Source of the DNA: Pseudomonas baltica
Lineage (GTDB): Bacteria > Pseudomonadota > Gammaproteobacteria > Pseudomonadales > Pseudomonadaceae
Direction: 5' to 3'
DNA: 64,000 nucleotides
Assembly (NCBI RefSeq): GCF_014235765.1
Contig: NZ_JACMYH010000003.1
Location: 1 to 64,000, forward strand
The position numbers were made by a program, and so were the translations under genes. Position 1 is the stretch's first letter. Every line of letters starts with the position of its first letter. The notes below the pieces were generated by a model. The model was not told the DNA's origin and searched no databases. It saw only the letters and a list, made by a program, of their open reading frames with translations. Shown piece by piece: positions 55,458-64,000 of this stretch.

Positions 55458-57242
55458 TTATGCCTGCACCAGCGGGCCGGGGTTCTTCAGGTACTGCTCG
55501 CGAATGGCCCGCGCCGACCAGTAGGTCAATGCCGCCACCAGGCCAGTGGGGTTGTAGCCAAGGCCCTGAGGAAAGGCCGAGGCGCCTGGAACGAACACGT
55601 TAGGCACATCCCAGCACTGCAGATAACGGTTGATCGCGCTGGTCTTGGGGTCGGTGCCCATGATCGCGCCGCCATTGAGGTGGGTGGTCTGGTAGGAGGC
55701 AGTGTTGAAATGCTCGCCGACCTTCTTGCCGAGCAGGGCAATGGCCTTGGGGTTCATGGCCTGGGCGACCTTGCTCATTTTCTCGACCATGAAGCGGTTC
55801 ATCTTGATGTCGTTTTCCTGCCAGTCGAAGGTCATGCGCAGCAACGGCAGGCCATAGGCATCGCGATACACCGGGTCCAGGTCAAGGTAGTTGCCGCGAT
55901 AGGACTGATGGGCGCCGTGGGCATCCATCGACACCTGATGGGTGTAATAGTCGGCAGTGGCCTTCTTCCAGGCGCTGCCCCAGGCAGGTGTGCCGGGTGG
56001 ATTGGCCGTGCCGGCGATGGGCCGGCTGCCGGCCTGGTTGACCCACATCGGCGAGCCGCCGACGAAGCCATGGGGGCCATGGTCGAAGTTGTCGGCGTTG
56101 AAATCGTCGAACGCCACGCCGTTGCCACCGGCACCGATGAAGTTGTTGGTGTGGGTGTTCTTGTCGAAGAAAGCCTTGATGGTGGCCATGTTCTGATAGG
56201 CGAAGTTCTTGCCGACCACGCCTTCGCCAGTCTTGGGGTCGTACGGCTGGCCGATGCCGGAGAGCAGCATCAGGCGCACGTTGTTGAACTGGAATGCCGC
56301 AAGAATCACCAGGTCTGCGGGCTGCTCGACCTCACGGCCCTGGGCGTCGACGTAGGTCACGCCGGTTGCCTTGCGCTTGCTGCTGTCCAGGTTGACCCGC
56401 AGCACGTGGGCATTGGTGCGCAGCTCGAAGGTGTCGACCTGACGCAATGCCGGCAGAATGTTCACGTTCGGTGACGCCTTGGAATACATGTAGCAGACAT
56501 AGCCGCTGCAGAAGCCGCAGAAGTTGCAGGGGCCCATCTGCGCACCATAGGGGTTGGTATACGGCCCCGAGGTATTGGCCGAGGGCAGGTTGTACGGCTT
56601 GTAACCGGCCTCGGCGGCAGCCTTCTGGAACAGCTGCGCCGACACGGTGTTCTTCTGCGAGGCCAGCGGGAACGGGTTGGAACGGTCCGGCGCATACGGG
56701 TTGCCACCCTTGCCTTCGCCGACGCGCACGCCGTTCACCGTCCAGGCCTGACCCGAGGTGCCGAAGACTTTTTCGGCAAAATCGAAGAACGGTTCCAGCT
56801 CTTCATAGCTGACGCCGAAATCCTGGATGGTCATGTCCTTGGGAATGAACTGCTTGCCGTAGCGCTCTTCGTAGTGGCTGCGCATGCGCAGCTCGATGGG
56901 ATCGACCCGGAAATGCACGCCTGACCAATGCAGGCCGGCACCGCCGACGCCTTTGCCTGGCAGAAACGCACCCAACTGACGGTTGGGCAGGGCGACGTCG
57001 TTGACGCTGTGACGGATGGTCACGGTTTCCTTGGAGATGTCCTGGAACAGCTTCTTGCGCACGCTGTAGGTCAGCTCGTCGATCACCTGTGGATAACTGC
57101 CGTCGGGGTAAGTGTCCTGCATCGGGCCGCGCTCCAGCGCGACCACGTTGAGGCCCGCCTCGGTGAGTTCCTTGGCCATGATCGCGCCGGTCCAGCCGAA
57201 CCCGACGATGACCGCGTCGACCTTCTTCATTACCGTTGCCAT
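55458..57242 (-). CDS. GMC-family FAD subunit (gluconate 2-dehydrogenase-like)
   Basis: A 594-residue flavoprotein with the N-terminal FAD-binding motif VDAVIVGFGWTGAIMAKELTEAGLNVVALERG, GKGVGGAGLHWSG, and C-terminal HLNGGAIMGTDPKTSAINRYLQ and VFVPGASAFPQGLGYNPTGLVAA. It oxidises a sugar acid, probably gluconate to 2-ketogluconate. No signal peptide of its own, so it should be co-exported with the Tat subunit. ATG at 57242 follows GGGC and lies just after the Tat-subunit stop. Confidence 0.88.
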   Translation of the reverse strand: MATVMKKVDAVIVGFGWTGAIMAKELTEAGLNVVALERGPMQDTYPDGSYPQVIDELTYSVRKKLFQDISKETVTIRHSVNDVALPNRQLGAFLPGKGVGGAGLHWSGVHFRVDPIELRMRSHYEERYGKQFIPKDMTIQDFGVSYEELEPFFDFAEKVFGTSGQAWTVNGVRVGEGKGGNPYAPDRSNPFPLASQKNTVSAQLFQKAAAEAGYKPYNLPSANTSGPYTNPYGAQMGPCNFCGFCSGYVCYMYSKASPNVNILPALRQVDTFELRTNAHVLRVNLDSSKRKATGVTYVDAQGREVEQPADLVILAAFQFNNVRLMLLSGIGQPYDPKTGEGVVGKNFAYQNMATIKAFFDKNTHTNNFIGAGGNGVAFDDFNADNFDHGPHGFVGGSPMWVNQAGSRPIAGTANPPGTPAWGSAWKKATADYYTHQVSMDAHGAHQSYRGNYLDLDPVYRDAYGLPLLRMTFDWQENDIKMNRFMVEKMSKVAQAMNPKAIALLGKKVGEHFNTASYQTTHLNGGAIMGTDPKTSAINRYLQCWDVPNVFVPGASAFPQGLGYNPTGLVAALTYWSARAIREQYLKNPGPLVQA

Positions 57243-57243
57243 G

Positions 57244-57993
57244 TCAGGCCCTCTCGCCGCGAATCGATACTGCCGGGAAAGGGTATTGCTCGTTGCGTTC
57301 CACCCAATCCATGAAATCGGCGCGTGCGCCGGGAAAACCGATCTGCGTCCAGCCGACCATGCCTTTGTTGCCGCCATGCACCGGGTCGCAGAAGAAGCCT
57401 TCGCGGGTGTTCTGCAGCATCAGACTGAAAAATGCCGTAGCCGGCAATTCCTCGAAAACCAGCTCGCCTGCTTCGATCTTGCTGAGAATACGTTCCTGGG
57501 TAGCGCTGTCTTGCTCAGCAAAGGTTTTGCCTGATTGAGCCTTGCACCAGGTGTCCGTGGCAGCGATGCCCAAGCGATAGATCTGCTGCGGCACCAACTG
57601 CAGCTGATAGCCCATTTGCGGCGCGGCGTCGGTGACAAACGGACCCTGCATGTACCACAGCGCGCCGGTGGCGTAGGGCGTGTTCATCTGGCGGTCGATG
57701 AATTCTGCCGCTCCGGCTTCCAGAGCACCTGGGCCCAGATCGTCCGCCGGAATCAAGCGAGCCACTGCGGCTTGGACGAAAGCCCATTCTTCAGCGGTGA
57801 AAAATGACGGCTGGTAGTCGGCGGCGGGCGCGGGGGCTGGCGCTGGCGAGCGAGTATCGGCATTGGCATTGGCAGTCAGGGCAGCGACGCCCAGGCCACT
57901 GCTGGCAACGGTCACCACCGGAATGAGGGTCAGGGTTTTGCGCAGAAAATCCCGGCGCGGGTTGTTTTCTTGCTCGGACATCAAGGTTCTCAT
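57244..57993 (-). CDS. Gluconate 2-dehydrogenase subunit 3 family (Tat-exported gamma subunit)
   Basis: A 249-residue protein with a twin-arginine signal (RRDFLRKTLTLIPVVTVASSG) and a Gluconate_2-dh3 domain: YQPSFFTAEEWAFVQAAVARLIPADDLGPGALEAGAAEFIDRQM, FVTDAAPQMGYQ and GFFCDPVHGGNKGMVGWTQIGFPG. It probably carries the FAD subunit through Tat and is needed for assembly. An alternative start is 57981. First gene of the three-gene operon. Confidence 0.9.
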   Translation of the reverse strand: MRTLMSEQENNPRRDFLRKTLTLIPVVTVASSGLGVAALTANANADTRSPAPAPAPAADYQPSFFTAEEWAFVQAAVARLIPADDLGPGALEAGAAEFIDRQMNTPYATGALWYMQGPFVTDAAPQMGYQLQLVPQQIYRLGIAATDTWCKAQSGKTFAEQDSATQERILSKIEAGELVFEELPATAFFSLMLQNTREGFFCDPVHGGNKGMVGWTQIGFPGARADFMDWVERNEQYPFPAVSIRGERA

Positions 57994-58233
57994 CAGCTGT
58001 TCGATACGGTTTTATCGATGCGCAGCCCAACGGTACGTGTTCGTTGCACCACGCGGCCGGAGGCGGGTGGTGCTTTGTTGAAGGCGCAGACGCGACACAT
58101 TCGGCACGAAGCCAGGCGCGGCAAAATGCCGCCCTGACGGTTCAGCCGATAAATGTATCCATTTGTGACGGCAAATGAAACCGGTTTCAGCCTACCTGTG
58201 CTCAGTCTTCACGTCTGTCGTTGCCCGAACGGC
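57994..58233. other. Spacer between the dehydrogenase operon and the M3 peptidase gene
   Basis: About 240 bp that should hold the promoter of the gamma-GMC-cytochrome operon. The M3 peptidase gene on the same strand ends at 58234. I see no gene or clear operator. Confidence 0.5.
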
Positions 58234-60303
58234 TCACGTCTTGATGCCCAGATCGAGCAGCAGCGCTTCGATACCCGCCTCGCTGCCAGCGAAGCTCTCG
58301 ACCAGTTCCGCAAAAGGTCGCGTCCCTCCCGATGCCAGAATCAAACGTTCGAAATCCCCACCGACCTGACTCGAGAACAGCCCCTCACGCTTGAAACGGG
58401 CGAACAGATGAGCGGCCAGCACCTGCGCCCAGACATAGCTGTAGTACCCGGCGGCGTAGTCGGCACCGGTGAACAGATGGGCGAAAGTGTTGAGCCAACG
58501 AACATAGGGCGGATGACGGACGATCTGCGTCTGCTCCAGCACCTGTTCGCCAATCTGCTGCGCCGACAGCGTGTCGCTGTGGCTGTGCAGGCGATAGTCG
58601 ACCAGAGCGTATTCGAGTTGCCACAGCAGGGCCTGGGCACGAAAGCGCGCCTGGGCGGCGAGCGCCCGCTCGACGAAGGCGGTACCGATGGCTTCGCCGG
58701 TCCGGTGATGTCGCGACATCGATTGCAGAACTTCAGGCTGCATGGCCCAGTGCTCGAACACGCCGCTGGGCAATTCCACCGCATCTTCGGCCACGCCCTT
58801 GATGCCAGAGACGCTGCCATGGTCGATGCGGGTCAGTACATGGTGCAGCGCATGCCCCAGCTCGTGGAAGAACGTCTGGATGTCGCCCAGGCTCAGCAGG
58901 CAGGGAAACGCTGGCGTGTCGGCGGCGAAATCACACCCCACGTGGGCGATGGGCAGCTGCAGCCGACCATCGGCGAAACGGTGGCGGTCACGCAGGGCTT
59001 CCATCCAGGCACCCGCGCGTTTCTTCGGCCGAGTGTGCAGGTCCAGGTAGATATGGCCCAGGACCTGTCCCTGCTCGCTGAGTTGAATCAGGTGCACCGA
59101 TGCAGGCTGGCGCGGTGCTGGCGGGCATTGCAGCCACTGCACGTCGAACAGCTGCTCGAGCAGCCGCTGCAGCCCATCGAGCACCGCCTGCACGGGAAAG
59201 TACTCACGCACCTTGAGCTCTGTCACCCCATGATGGATCTGCAGGTATTTCTCCTGATAGTAATTGCAGTCCCAGGGCTGCAGCGCCGGCACTCCGAACA
59301 GCGCGGCCAGTTCCTGCAGCGGGGCGAACTCCGCCTGCGCCGCAGGGCGGACCTTGTCGATCAATTGCAGCAGGAGCTGCTCCACGTCCGCGGCCTCGTC
59401 GAACATGCGCGTGGCCTGGGCCAGCGAGGCATAGCTGCGATAGCCACCCGCTTCGGCCAGCTCGGCGCGGGCGGCAAGGATGCGTTGCAGCACCGGTCCA
59501 TTGTCATAGGTTCCGGCCTGCGGGCCTTGCTCCGAAGCCTGGGTGTAGAAGGCGCGGTACACCTGCTCGCGCAGCGCGCGGTCATGGGCCTGGCTCAATA
59601 CCGCCAGCACCAGCGGCAGCTCCAGTGGCAGCCGCCAGCCCGACTGGCCGGCCTCGCGCGCGCATAGCGCCATGCTGGCAAGTACCGCGGGAGCAATGCC
59701 TGCCAGAGCGGTTTCGTTGTCGAACGCCAAGGCCCCGGCTTCGCTGGCTGCACTCAGGTTGTCGGCAAAGGTTTGGTACAACCCGGCCAGCTCCATCTGC
59801 AGACGCCCAATGCGCTTCTGGATCGACGGCTGGGTGCCTACCCCGGCCAGGCGCGAAGCACGCAACGCATGGCTCAATGCGGCCTGCTGGGTCGGATCGA
59901 AATCGAGCGCCTGCGGGCTCTGCTGCAACAGCTGCAGTACGGCATGCACGGTACGGTTGTGCTTGATGGCCAATTCATAGGCCTGCACCCGATCGCGGCA
60001 GCGCGCATAGGCGTCGATCACCGCCAGGTGCTGATGACGACTGAGCAACTGCTCGGGCTGCAGCACCGCCAGCAGGCGCTGGTGCATGTCTTCCAATGGC
60101 CTGACCAAGCCTTCCCATGTAGGTGCCACGAGCTGCTCGGGGAGCAATTGCGCCAGCTGCCGGAGGTTGGTCTGGATCACATGCTCGATCGCCGGCTCGA
60201 CGTGTTCGGCCCTGATCAAGTGGTAGGGGATCACATCGTGATGGCCCAGCAGGGGGTTTTCGGCAAGCAGGGTGGGGAGTGCAGCGAGGTGCGCAGCGGT
60301 CAT
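58234..60303 (-). CDS. M3 family oligopeptidase, second paralog
   Basis: A 689-residue thimet-oligopeptidase-family enzyme with zinc motif HELGHALHH and the usual third ligand Glu about 25 residues on (GVAEDAVELPSGVFEHW). It is a paralog of PrlC, 375 bases away (HEFGHGLHH; AWDAVELPSQFMENW). ATG at 60303 follows AGGAA. It probably degrades short peptides in the cytoplasm, perhaps with different specificity. The frame upstream to 60405 is not supported. Confidence 0.88.
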   Translation of the reverse strand: MTAAHLAALPTLLAENPLLGHHDVIPYHLIRAEHVEPAIEHVIQTNLRQLAQLLPEQLVAPTWEGLVRPLEDMHQRLLAVLQPEQLLSRHQHLAVIDAYARCRDRVQAYELAIKHNRTVHAVLQLLQQSPQALDFDPTQQAALSHALRASRLAGVGTQPSIQKRIGRLQMELAGLYQTFADNLSAASEAGALAFDNETALAGIAPAVLASMALCAREAGQSGWRLPLELPLVLAVLSQAHDRALREQVYRAFYTQASEQGPQAGTYDNGPVLQRILAARAELAEAGGYRSYASLAQATRMFDEAADVEQLLLQLIDKVRPAAQAEFAPLQELAALFGVPALQPWDCNYYQEKYLQIHHGVTELKVREYFPVQAVLDGLQRLLEQLFDVQWLQCPPAPRQPASVHLIQLSEQGQVLGHIYLDLHTRPKKRAGAWMEALRDRHRFADGRLQLPIAHVGCDFAADTPAFPCLLSLGDIQTFFHELGHALHHVLTRIDHGSVSGIKGVAEDAVELPSGVFEHWAMQPEVLQSMSRHHRTGEAIGTAFVERALAAQARFRAQALLWQLEYALVDYRLHSHSDTLSAQQIGEQVLEQTQIVRHPPYVRWLNTFAHLFTGADYAAGYYSYVWAQVLAAHLFARFKREGLFSSQVGGDFERLILASGGTRPFAELVESFAGSEAGIEALLLDLGIKT

Positions 60304-60423
60304 GTTCGATTCCTTGAATGACGCCTGAGTGGCGCGCCAGTCTAGGAACGGAAGCGAAGCATGACGTGGTAGCCGGCTATTGCCGTCGGCCTGCCCTTGC
60401 GGCAAGTCGACGGCACGCCTGGC

Positions 60424-60681
60424 TCAAGGCTTCTTGAGCTTGGGGTTGGGAAAGAACTGCACCGGTTGCGACGTGGGCCGGGCAACCTTGACGGCGACCT
60501 TGTTGACCCGCGTGCCCAGCTCGCTGGGCACCGACTGGCCCTGCGCGTTCAGCGTGTCGCTGTAGCCACAGGCCACGCACTCGCGATGCGGGACTTCGTC
60601 CACGCTCCACATCATCAGCTTGTCCGGCTCGCTGCAGGCCGGGCAGACGGCCCCGGCGATGAAGCGTTTCTTGGTGATCAT
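60424..60681 (-). CDS. yheV: YheV-type (DUF2387) zinc-ribbon protein
   Basis: An 85-residue protein with two CxxC pairs (AVCPACSEPDK and ECVACGYSD) expected to bind one zinc. The C-terminal half is basic and unstructured (TRVNKVAVKVARPTSQPVQFF). The start overlaps the prlC stop (ATGA), as in many gammaproteobacteria where yheV follows prlC. Function unknown; probable nucleic-acid or metal binding. Confidence 0.88.
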   Translation of the reverse strand: MITKKRFIAGAVCPACSEPDKLMMWSVDEVPHRECVACGYSDTLNAQGQSVPSELGTRVNKVAVKVARPTSQPVQFFPNPKLKKP

Positions 60682-62726
60682 GCTGCCGCTTCCTCGCTCA
60701 ACCCGCTGTGACGCAGCAGCGCATCGATGGAGGGCTCGCGACCGCGGAAGTCGACGAACAGCACCATCGGTGCCTGCGACCCACCACGGGCCAGAATGGC
60801 TTCGCGGAACGCGCGGCCAGTGTCGGCGTTGAGCACGCCGTCTTCCTCGAACTTGCTGAACGCGTCGGCCGACAGCACTTCGGCCCACTTGTAGCTGTAG
60901 TAACCGGCCGCGTAGCCGCCGGCGAAGATGTGCGCGAAGCTGTTGGGAAAGCGGTTGTAGGCCGGTGGACGCATGACCGAAACCTCGTCGCGGACACCGT
61001 CGAGCACTTCCATCACGCTGCGGCCGTCGCCGTGGGAGGCGTGCAACTCGAAGTCGAACAGCGAGAACTCGATCTGCCGGACCATCATCAAGCCGGACTG
61101 GAAGTTCTTCGCCGCCAGCATCTTCTCCAGCAGGTCCTGGGGCAAAGGCTCGCCGGTTTCGTAGTGACCCGAAATCAGGGCCAGGCCTTCGGGTTCCCAG
61201 CACCAGTTTTCCATGAACTGGCTGGGCAACTCGACTGCGTCCCACGCCACGCCGTTGATACCCGAGACGCCCACATGCTCGACCCGCGTCAGCAGGTGGT
61301 GCAGGCCATGGCCGAACTCGTGGAACAGGGTGGTGACTTCATCGTGGGTCAACAGCGCGGGCTTGCCGGCATCGGCCGGGGTGAAATTGCACACCAGATT
61401 GGCCACCGGGCTCTGCAACTCGCCGGCCTCGGTGCGACGCCGGTCGCGCGCGCCGTCCATCCAGGCGCCGCCGCGCTTGTTGGCGCGCGCATAGAGATCG
61501 AAGAAGAAGCGGCCCACGTGCTGGCCGTTTTCCTTGATCTCGAACAGGCGTACATCGGGGTGCCAGGTGTCGAAGCCTTTCTGCTCGGCGATCTCGATGC
61601 CATACAGGCGCTGCACGATGGCGAACAGGCCGCCCAGCACCTTGTCGATGGGGAAATAGGCGCGCAGCGCCTCTTGGGAAACGCTGTAGCGCTGTTCGCG
61701 CAGCTTTTCGCCATAGAAGCCGCTGTCCCAGCTTTGCAGGTCGGCACAACCCTGTTCGGCGGCGTAGGCCTTGAGCTGTTCCAGATCCTGGGCCGCGAAC
61801 GGCTTGCTGCGCTGAGCCAGATCACGCAGGAAGGTCAACACCTGATCGGTCGATTCGGCCATCTTGGTGGCTAGGCTCAACTCCGAATAGCTGGCGTAGC
61901 CCAGCAGCTGCGCCAGCTCCTGGCGCAGGTCGAGGATCTCGCGCATCACCGGCGTGTTGTCGTTCTGGCCAGCATTGGGGCCTTGGTCCGACGCGCGGGT
62001 GCAGTAGGCTGCGTAAAGTTCTTCACGCAGGGCACGGTCGTGAGCGTAGGTCATGACCGCGTAGTAGCTGGGGAACTCGAGGCTGATCAGCCAGCCGTCC
62101 AGGCCCTTGGCCTGCGCCGCTGCAGCCATCTGCGCCTTGGCCGAGTCGGTCAGCCCGGCCAAGGCCGCTTCGTCGGTAACATGCTTGGTCCACGCCTGGG
62201 TGGCATCGAGCAGCTGGTTGGAGAAACGGCTGCCCAGTTCCGAGAGCTTGCTCTGCACCTGTGCGTAGCGCTGCTGCTGATCCACCGGCAGATCGATACC
62301 GGACAGGCGGAAATCGCGCAGCGAATGCTCCAGAATGGTTTTCTGGGCAACGTCGAAGCTCGCAGCTTCAGGGCTGTTGGCCAGGGTTTCGAAGGCCTGG
62401 AACAGTTCGCGGTTCTGGCCCAGCTCGGTGGAGTAGGCACTGAGCGCCGGCAGGCACGCTTCATAGGCCTGGCGCAGTTCGGCACTGTTGCACACGGCAT
62501 TGAGGTGGCTGACCGGGCTCCAGGCGGCGCCCAGGCGGTCGTTCAGCTCGTCCATGGCCAGCACCAGGCCGGCCCAGGTAGGCTGGCTGCCCTGGGTTTG
62601 CAGAATGTGGGCAATGGCCGCGCGGTTGTCGGCCAGGATCTGTTCAATCGCCGGTTGTACGTGCTCGGCACGGATCGCCGAGAACGGCGGCAGGTCGTAG
62701 GACTGCAGAAGGGGATTCGCGCTCAC
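60678..62726 (-). CDS. prlC: Oligopeptidase A
   Basis: A 682-residue M3 metallopeptidase with zinc motif HEFGHGLHH and third ligand Glu in AWDAVELPSQFMENW. The N-terminal LPPFSAIRAEHVQPAIEQILADNRAAI and the C-terminal GYAAGYYSYKWAEVLSADAFS are typical of oligopeptidase A, which clears signal peptides and short oligopeptides in the cytoplasm. Translationally coupled to yheV; divergent from the gamma carbonic anhydrase-like gene. Confidence 0.95.
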   Translation of the reverse strand: MSANPLLQSYDLPPFSAIRAEHVQPAIEQILADNRAAIAHILQTQGSQPTWAGLVLAMDELNDRLGAAWSPVSHLNAVCNSAELRQAYEACLPALSAYSTELGQNRELFQAFETLANSPEAASFDVAQKTILEHSLRDFRLSGIDLPVDQQQRYAQVQSKLSELGSRFSNQLLDATQAWTKHVTDEAALAGLTDSAKAQMAAAAQAKGLDGWLISLEFPSYYAVMTYAHDRALREELYAAYCTRASDQGPNAGQNDNTPVMREILDLRQELAQLLGYASYSELSLATKMAESTDQVLTFLRDLAQRSKPFAAQDLEQLKAYAAEQGCADLQSWDSGFYGEKLREQRYSVSQEALRAYFPIDKVLGGLFAIVQRLYGIEIAEQKGFDTWHPDVRLFEIKENGQHVGRFFFDLYARANKRGGAWMDGARDRRRTEAGELQSPVANLVCNFTPADAGKPALLTHDEVTTLFHEFGHGLHHLLTRVEHVGVSGINGVAWDAVELPSQFMENWCWEPEGLALISGHYETGEPLPQDLLEKMLAAKNFQSGLMMVRQIEFSLFDFELHASHGDGRSVMEVLDGVRDEVSVMRPPAYNRFPNSFAHIFAGGYAAGYYSYKWAEVLSADAFSKFEEDGVLNADTGRAFREAILARGGSQAPMVLFVDFRGREPSIDALLRHSGLSEEAAA

Positions 62727-62818
62727 GGTTAAACACCTTGGCTATTGAAGAAACACTGGGACATCTTAATTACAATTGCGATTCACCGCAGCTATCGACA
62801 ACACAGAGGATGCCTATC

Positions 62819-63364
62819 GTGGCTATTCGCACATTCCAGCAGCATACGCCGCGCCTTGGCGAACGCGCCTTCGTCGACCGCTCGGCGGTGGTCATCGGCG
62901 ACGTCGAGATCGGCGCCGACAGTTCGATCTGGCCGCTGACCGTGGTGCGCGCAGACATGCACCGCATCCGCATCGGCAAGCGCACCAGCGTGCAGGATGC
63001 CAGTGTGCTGCACATCACCCATGCCGGCCCGTTCAATCCGGACGGTTTTCCGTTGCTGATCGGTGACGACGTGACCATCGGCCACAAGGTCATGCTGCAC
63101 GGCTGCACCCTGGGCAATCGCATCCTGGTCGGCATGGGCAGCACGGTCATGGATGGTGCCGTAGTGGAGGACGATGTGATCATCGGCGCTGGCAGCCTGG
63201 TGCCGCCGGGCAAGCGCCTGCCCAGCGGCTTCCTGTATGTGGGCAGCCCGGCCCGCCAGGCCCGGCCACTGACCGACAAGGAACGCGCGTTCTTCACCTA
63301 CACCGCAGGCAACTACGTGAAGCTCAAGGACCAACACCTGGCCGAAGGCTTCGACAAGGACTGA
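62819..63364 (+). CDS. Gamma carbonic anhydrase-like hexapeptide protein
   Basis: A 181-residue left-handed beta-helix protein with hexapeptide repeats (VIGDVEIGADSSIWPLTVVRADMHRIRIGKRTSVQDASVLH) and the metal-site His residues in VLHITH and IGHKVMLHGC. Starts at GTG 62819 with GAGGA 8 bases upstream; the ATG at 62810 is too close to that site. Similar proteins (YrdA/PaaY-like) bind zinc and may have carbonic anhydrase or thioesterase activity. The HAD gene starts 4 bases later. Confidence 0.85.
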   Translation: MAIRTFQQHTPRLGERAFVDRSAVVIGDVEIGADSSIWPLTVVRADMHRIRIGKRTSVQDASVLHITHAGPFNPDGFPLLIGDDVTIGHKVMLHGCTLGNRILVGMGSTVMDGAVVEDDVIIGAGSLVPPGKRLPSGFLYVGSPARQARPLTDKERAFFTYTAGNYVKLKDQHLAEGFDKD

Positions 63365-63368
63365 TTCC

Positions 63369-64000
63369 GTGCACTATCAAACTATCCTGTTCGACCTCGA
63401 CGGCACCCTGACCGACCCGCGCGAGGGCATCACCCGCTCCATCCAGTATGCCTTGGCCAAACTGGGCATCGACGAACCCGATCTGCGCAACCTGGAGCAT
63501 TTCATTGGCCCACCCCTGCTGGAGCAGTTCATGCACGCCTATGGTTTCGACGAAGCCCGCGCCTGGCAGGCAGTGAACTTCTACCGCGAGCGTTTCCGCG
63601 TCACGGGCCTGTATGAAAACCAGATCTTCGCCGGTGTCATCGCGCTGCTCGAAACATTGCAGGCGCAGGGCCGGCATTTGTACATCGCCACGTCCAAACC
63701 CTGGGAGTTCGCCCGGGAAATCGCCCGCCATTTCGATTTCGCCAGGCACTTCAAGGTCATCTACGGCAGCGAGCTCGACGGCACGCGAACCGACAAGGTG
63801 CAACTGATCGCTCATATCCTCGAGCAGGAAGGGCTGCAGCCGACGCAGACCTTGATGGTCGGCGACCGCAAGCATGACCTGATCGGTGCTCGGCTCAATG
63901 GCCTGGATTGCGCGGCGGTGGGCTATGGGTTCGGTTCGCGGGAAGAGCTGGTCCTGGAAAATCCGACGTATCATTTCGACACGTTGCAGGCGCTGCATGA
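63369..64000 (+). CDS. HAD-superfamily phosphatase (Gph-like), 3' truncated by window end
   Basis: At least 210 residues; the stop lies beyond the window. HAD motifs: FDLDGTLTDP (catalytic Asp pair), ATSKPWEF (motif II), KVQLIAH region Lys (motif III) and MVGDRKHDLIGARLNG (motif IV). The cap domain has FIGPPLLEQF, typical of phosphoglycolate phosphatase-like enzymes. Starts at GTG 63369 with AAGGA about 8 bases upstream. Substrate uncertain. Confidence 0.85.
   Translation, partial: MHYQTILFDLDGTLTDPREGITRSIQYALAKLGIDEPDLRNLEHFIGPPLLEQFMHAYGFDEARAWQAVNFYRERFRVTGLYENQIFAGVIALLETLQAQGRHLYIATSKPWEFAREIARHFDFARHFKVIYGSELDGTRTDKVQLIAHILEQEGLQPTQTLMVGDRKHDLIGARLNGLDCAAVGYGFGSREELVLENPTYHFDTLQALH

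Overview
The window looks like a chromosomal segment of a fluorescent Pseudomonas, most probably of the P. putida group. Three things point there: the high GC with C/G-ending codons, gene order that follows two blocks known from P. putida and P. aeruginosa (algB-kinB ... dsbA-cyt c4-engB-ersA-polA-thrB-znu-met, and SCO ... SulP-carbonic anhydrase), and scattered REP palindromes of the P. putida type. Species was not assigned. No rRNA, tRNA, IS element, prophage or CRISPR array was seen.

Layout. 1-3640: glutarate degradation (CoA-transferase, GcdH, divergent LysR regulator). 4035-6924: pntAA-pntAB-pntB transhydrogenase. 7422-10924: a DUF1127 protein, three tandem DUF2388 secreted proteins and a 653-residue DUF4105 protein, the least understood locus here. 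11227-18776: CitMHS transporter, TerC protein, M16 peptidase, DUF5924 protein, SpmA/SpmB-like membrane protein and GltP. 19397-21437: envelope proteins (Ivy lysozyme inhibitor, DUF1328, a one-TM protein, a triple-BON protein). 21648-29367: AlgB/KinB, an EAL phosphodiesterase, an AmpDh2-like amidase and a GGDEF cyclase. 29451-36415: DsbA, cytochrome c4, EngB, the sRNA ErsA, a 60-bp tandem repeat array, PolA, DUF2782 and ThrB.

36526-39540 is the zinc regulon (znuA divergent from zur-znuC-znuB, with a Zur-box-like dyad between). A RelE/RelB-type toxin-antitoxin pair follows, then a PA5502-family lipoprotein, KatE, metNIQ and a SCO protein. The aa3 cytochrome oxidase genes that normally sit beside SCO are missing. 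After SCO come a PA0104-like protein, SulP and a beta carbonic anhydrase. 50259-57993 is a sugar-acid module: glucarate dehydratase, its MFS transporter, a GntR regulator and a three-subunit periplasmic dehydrogenase (triheme cytochrome, GMC flavoprotein, Tat subunit). The window ends with two M3 oligopeptidases flanking a YheV protein, a gamma-class carbonic anhydrase-like protein and a truncated HAD phosphatase.

Most worth following up: the DUF2388/DUF4105 locus (two putative hydrolase centres in one exported protein), the clean absence of the cox cluster next to an orphan SCO, ErsA with a readable AlgU promoter, the polA-flanking array whose units carry the polA stop context, and the perfect dyad and AACAACAT motifs at the starts of the glucarate genes. 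All family calls come from reading the sequence and from memory of families and synteny; no database search was run.
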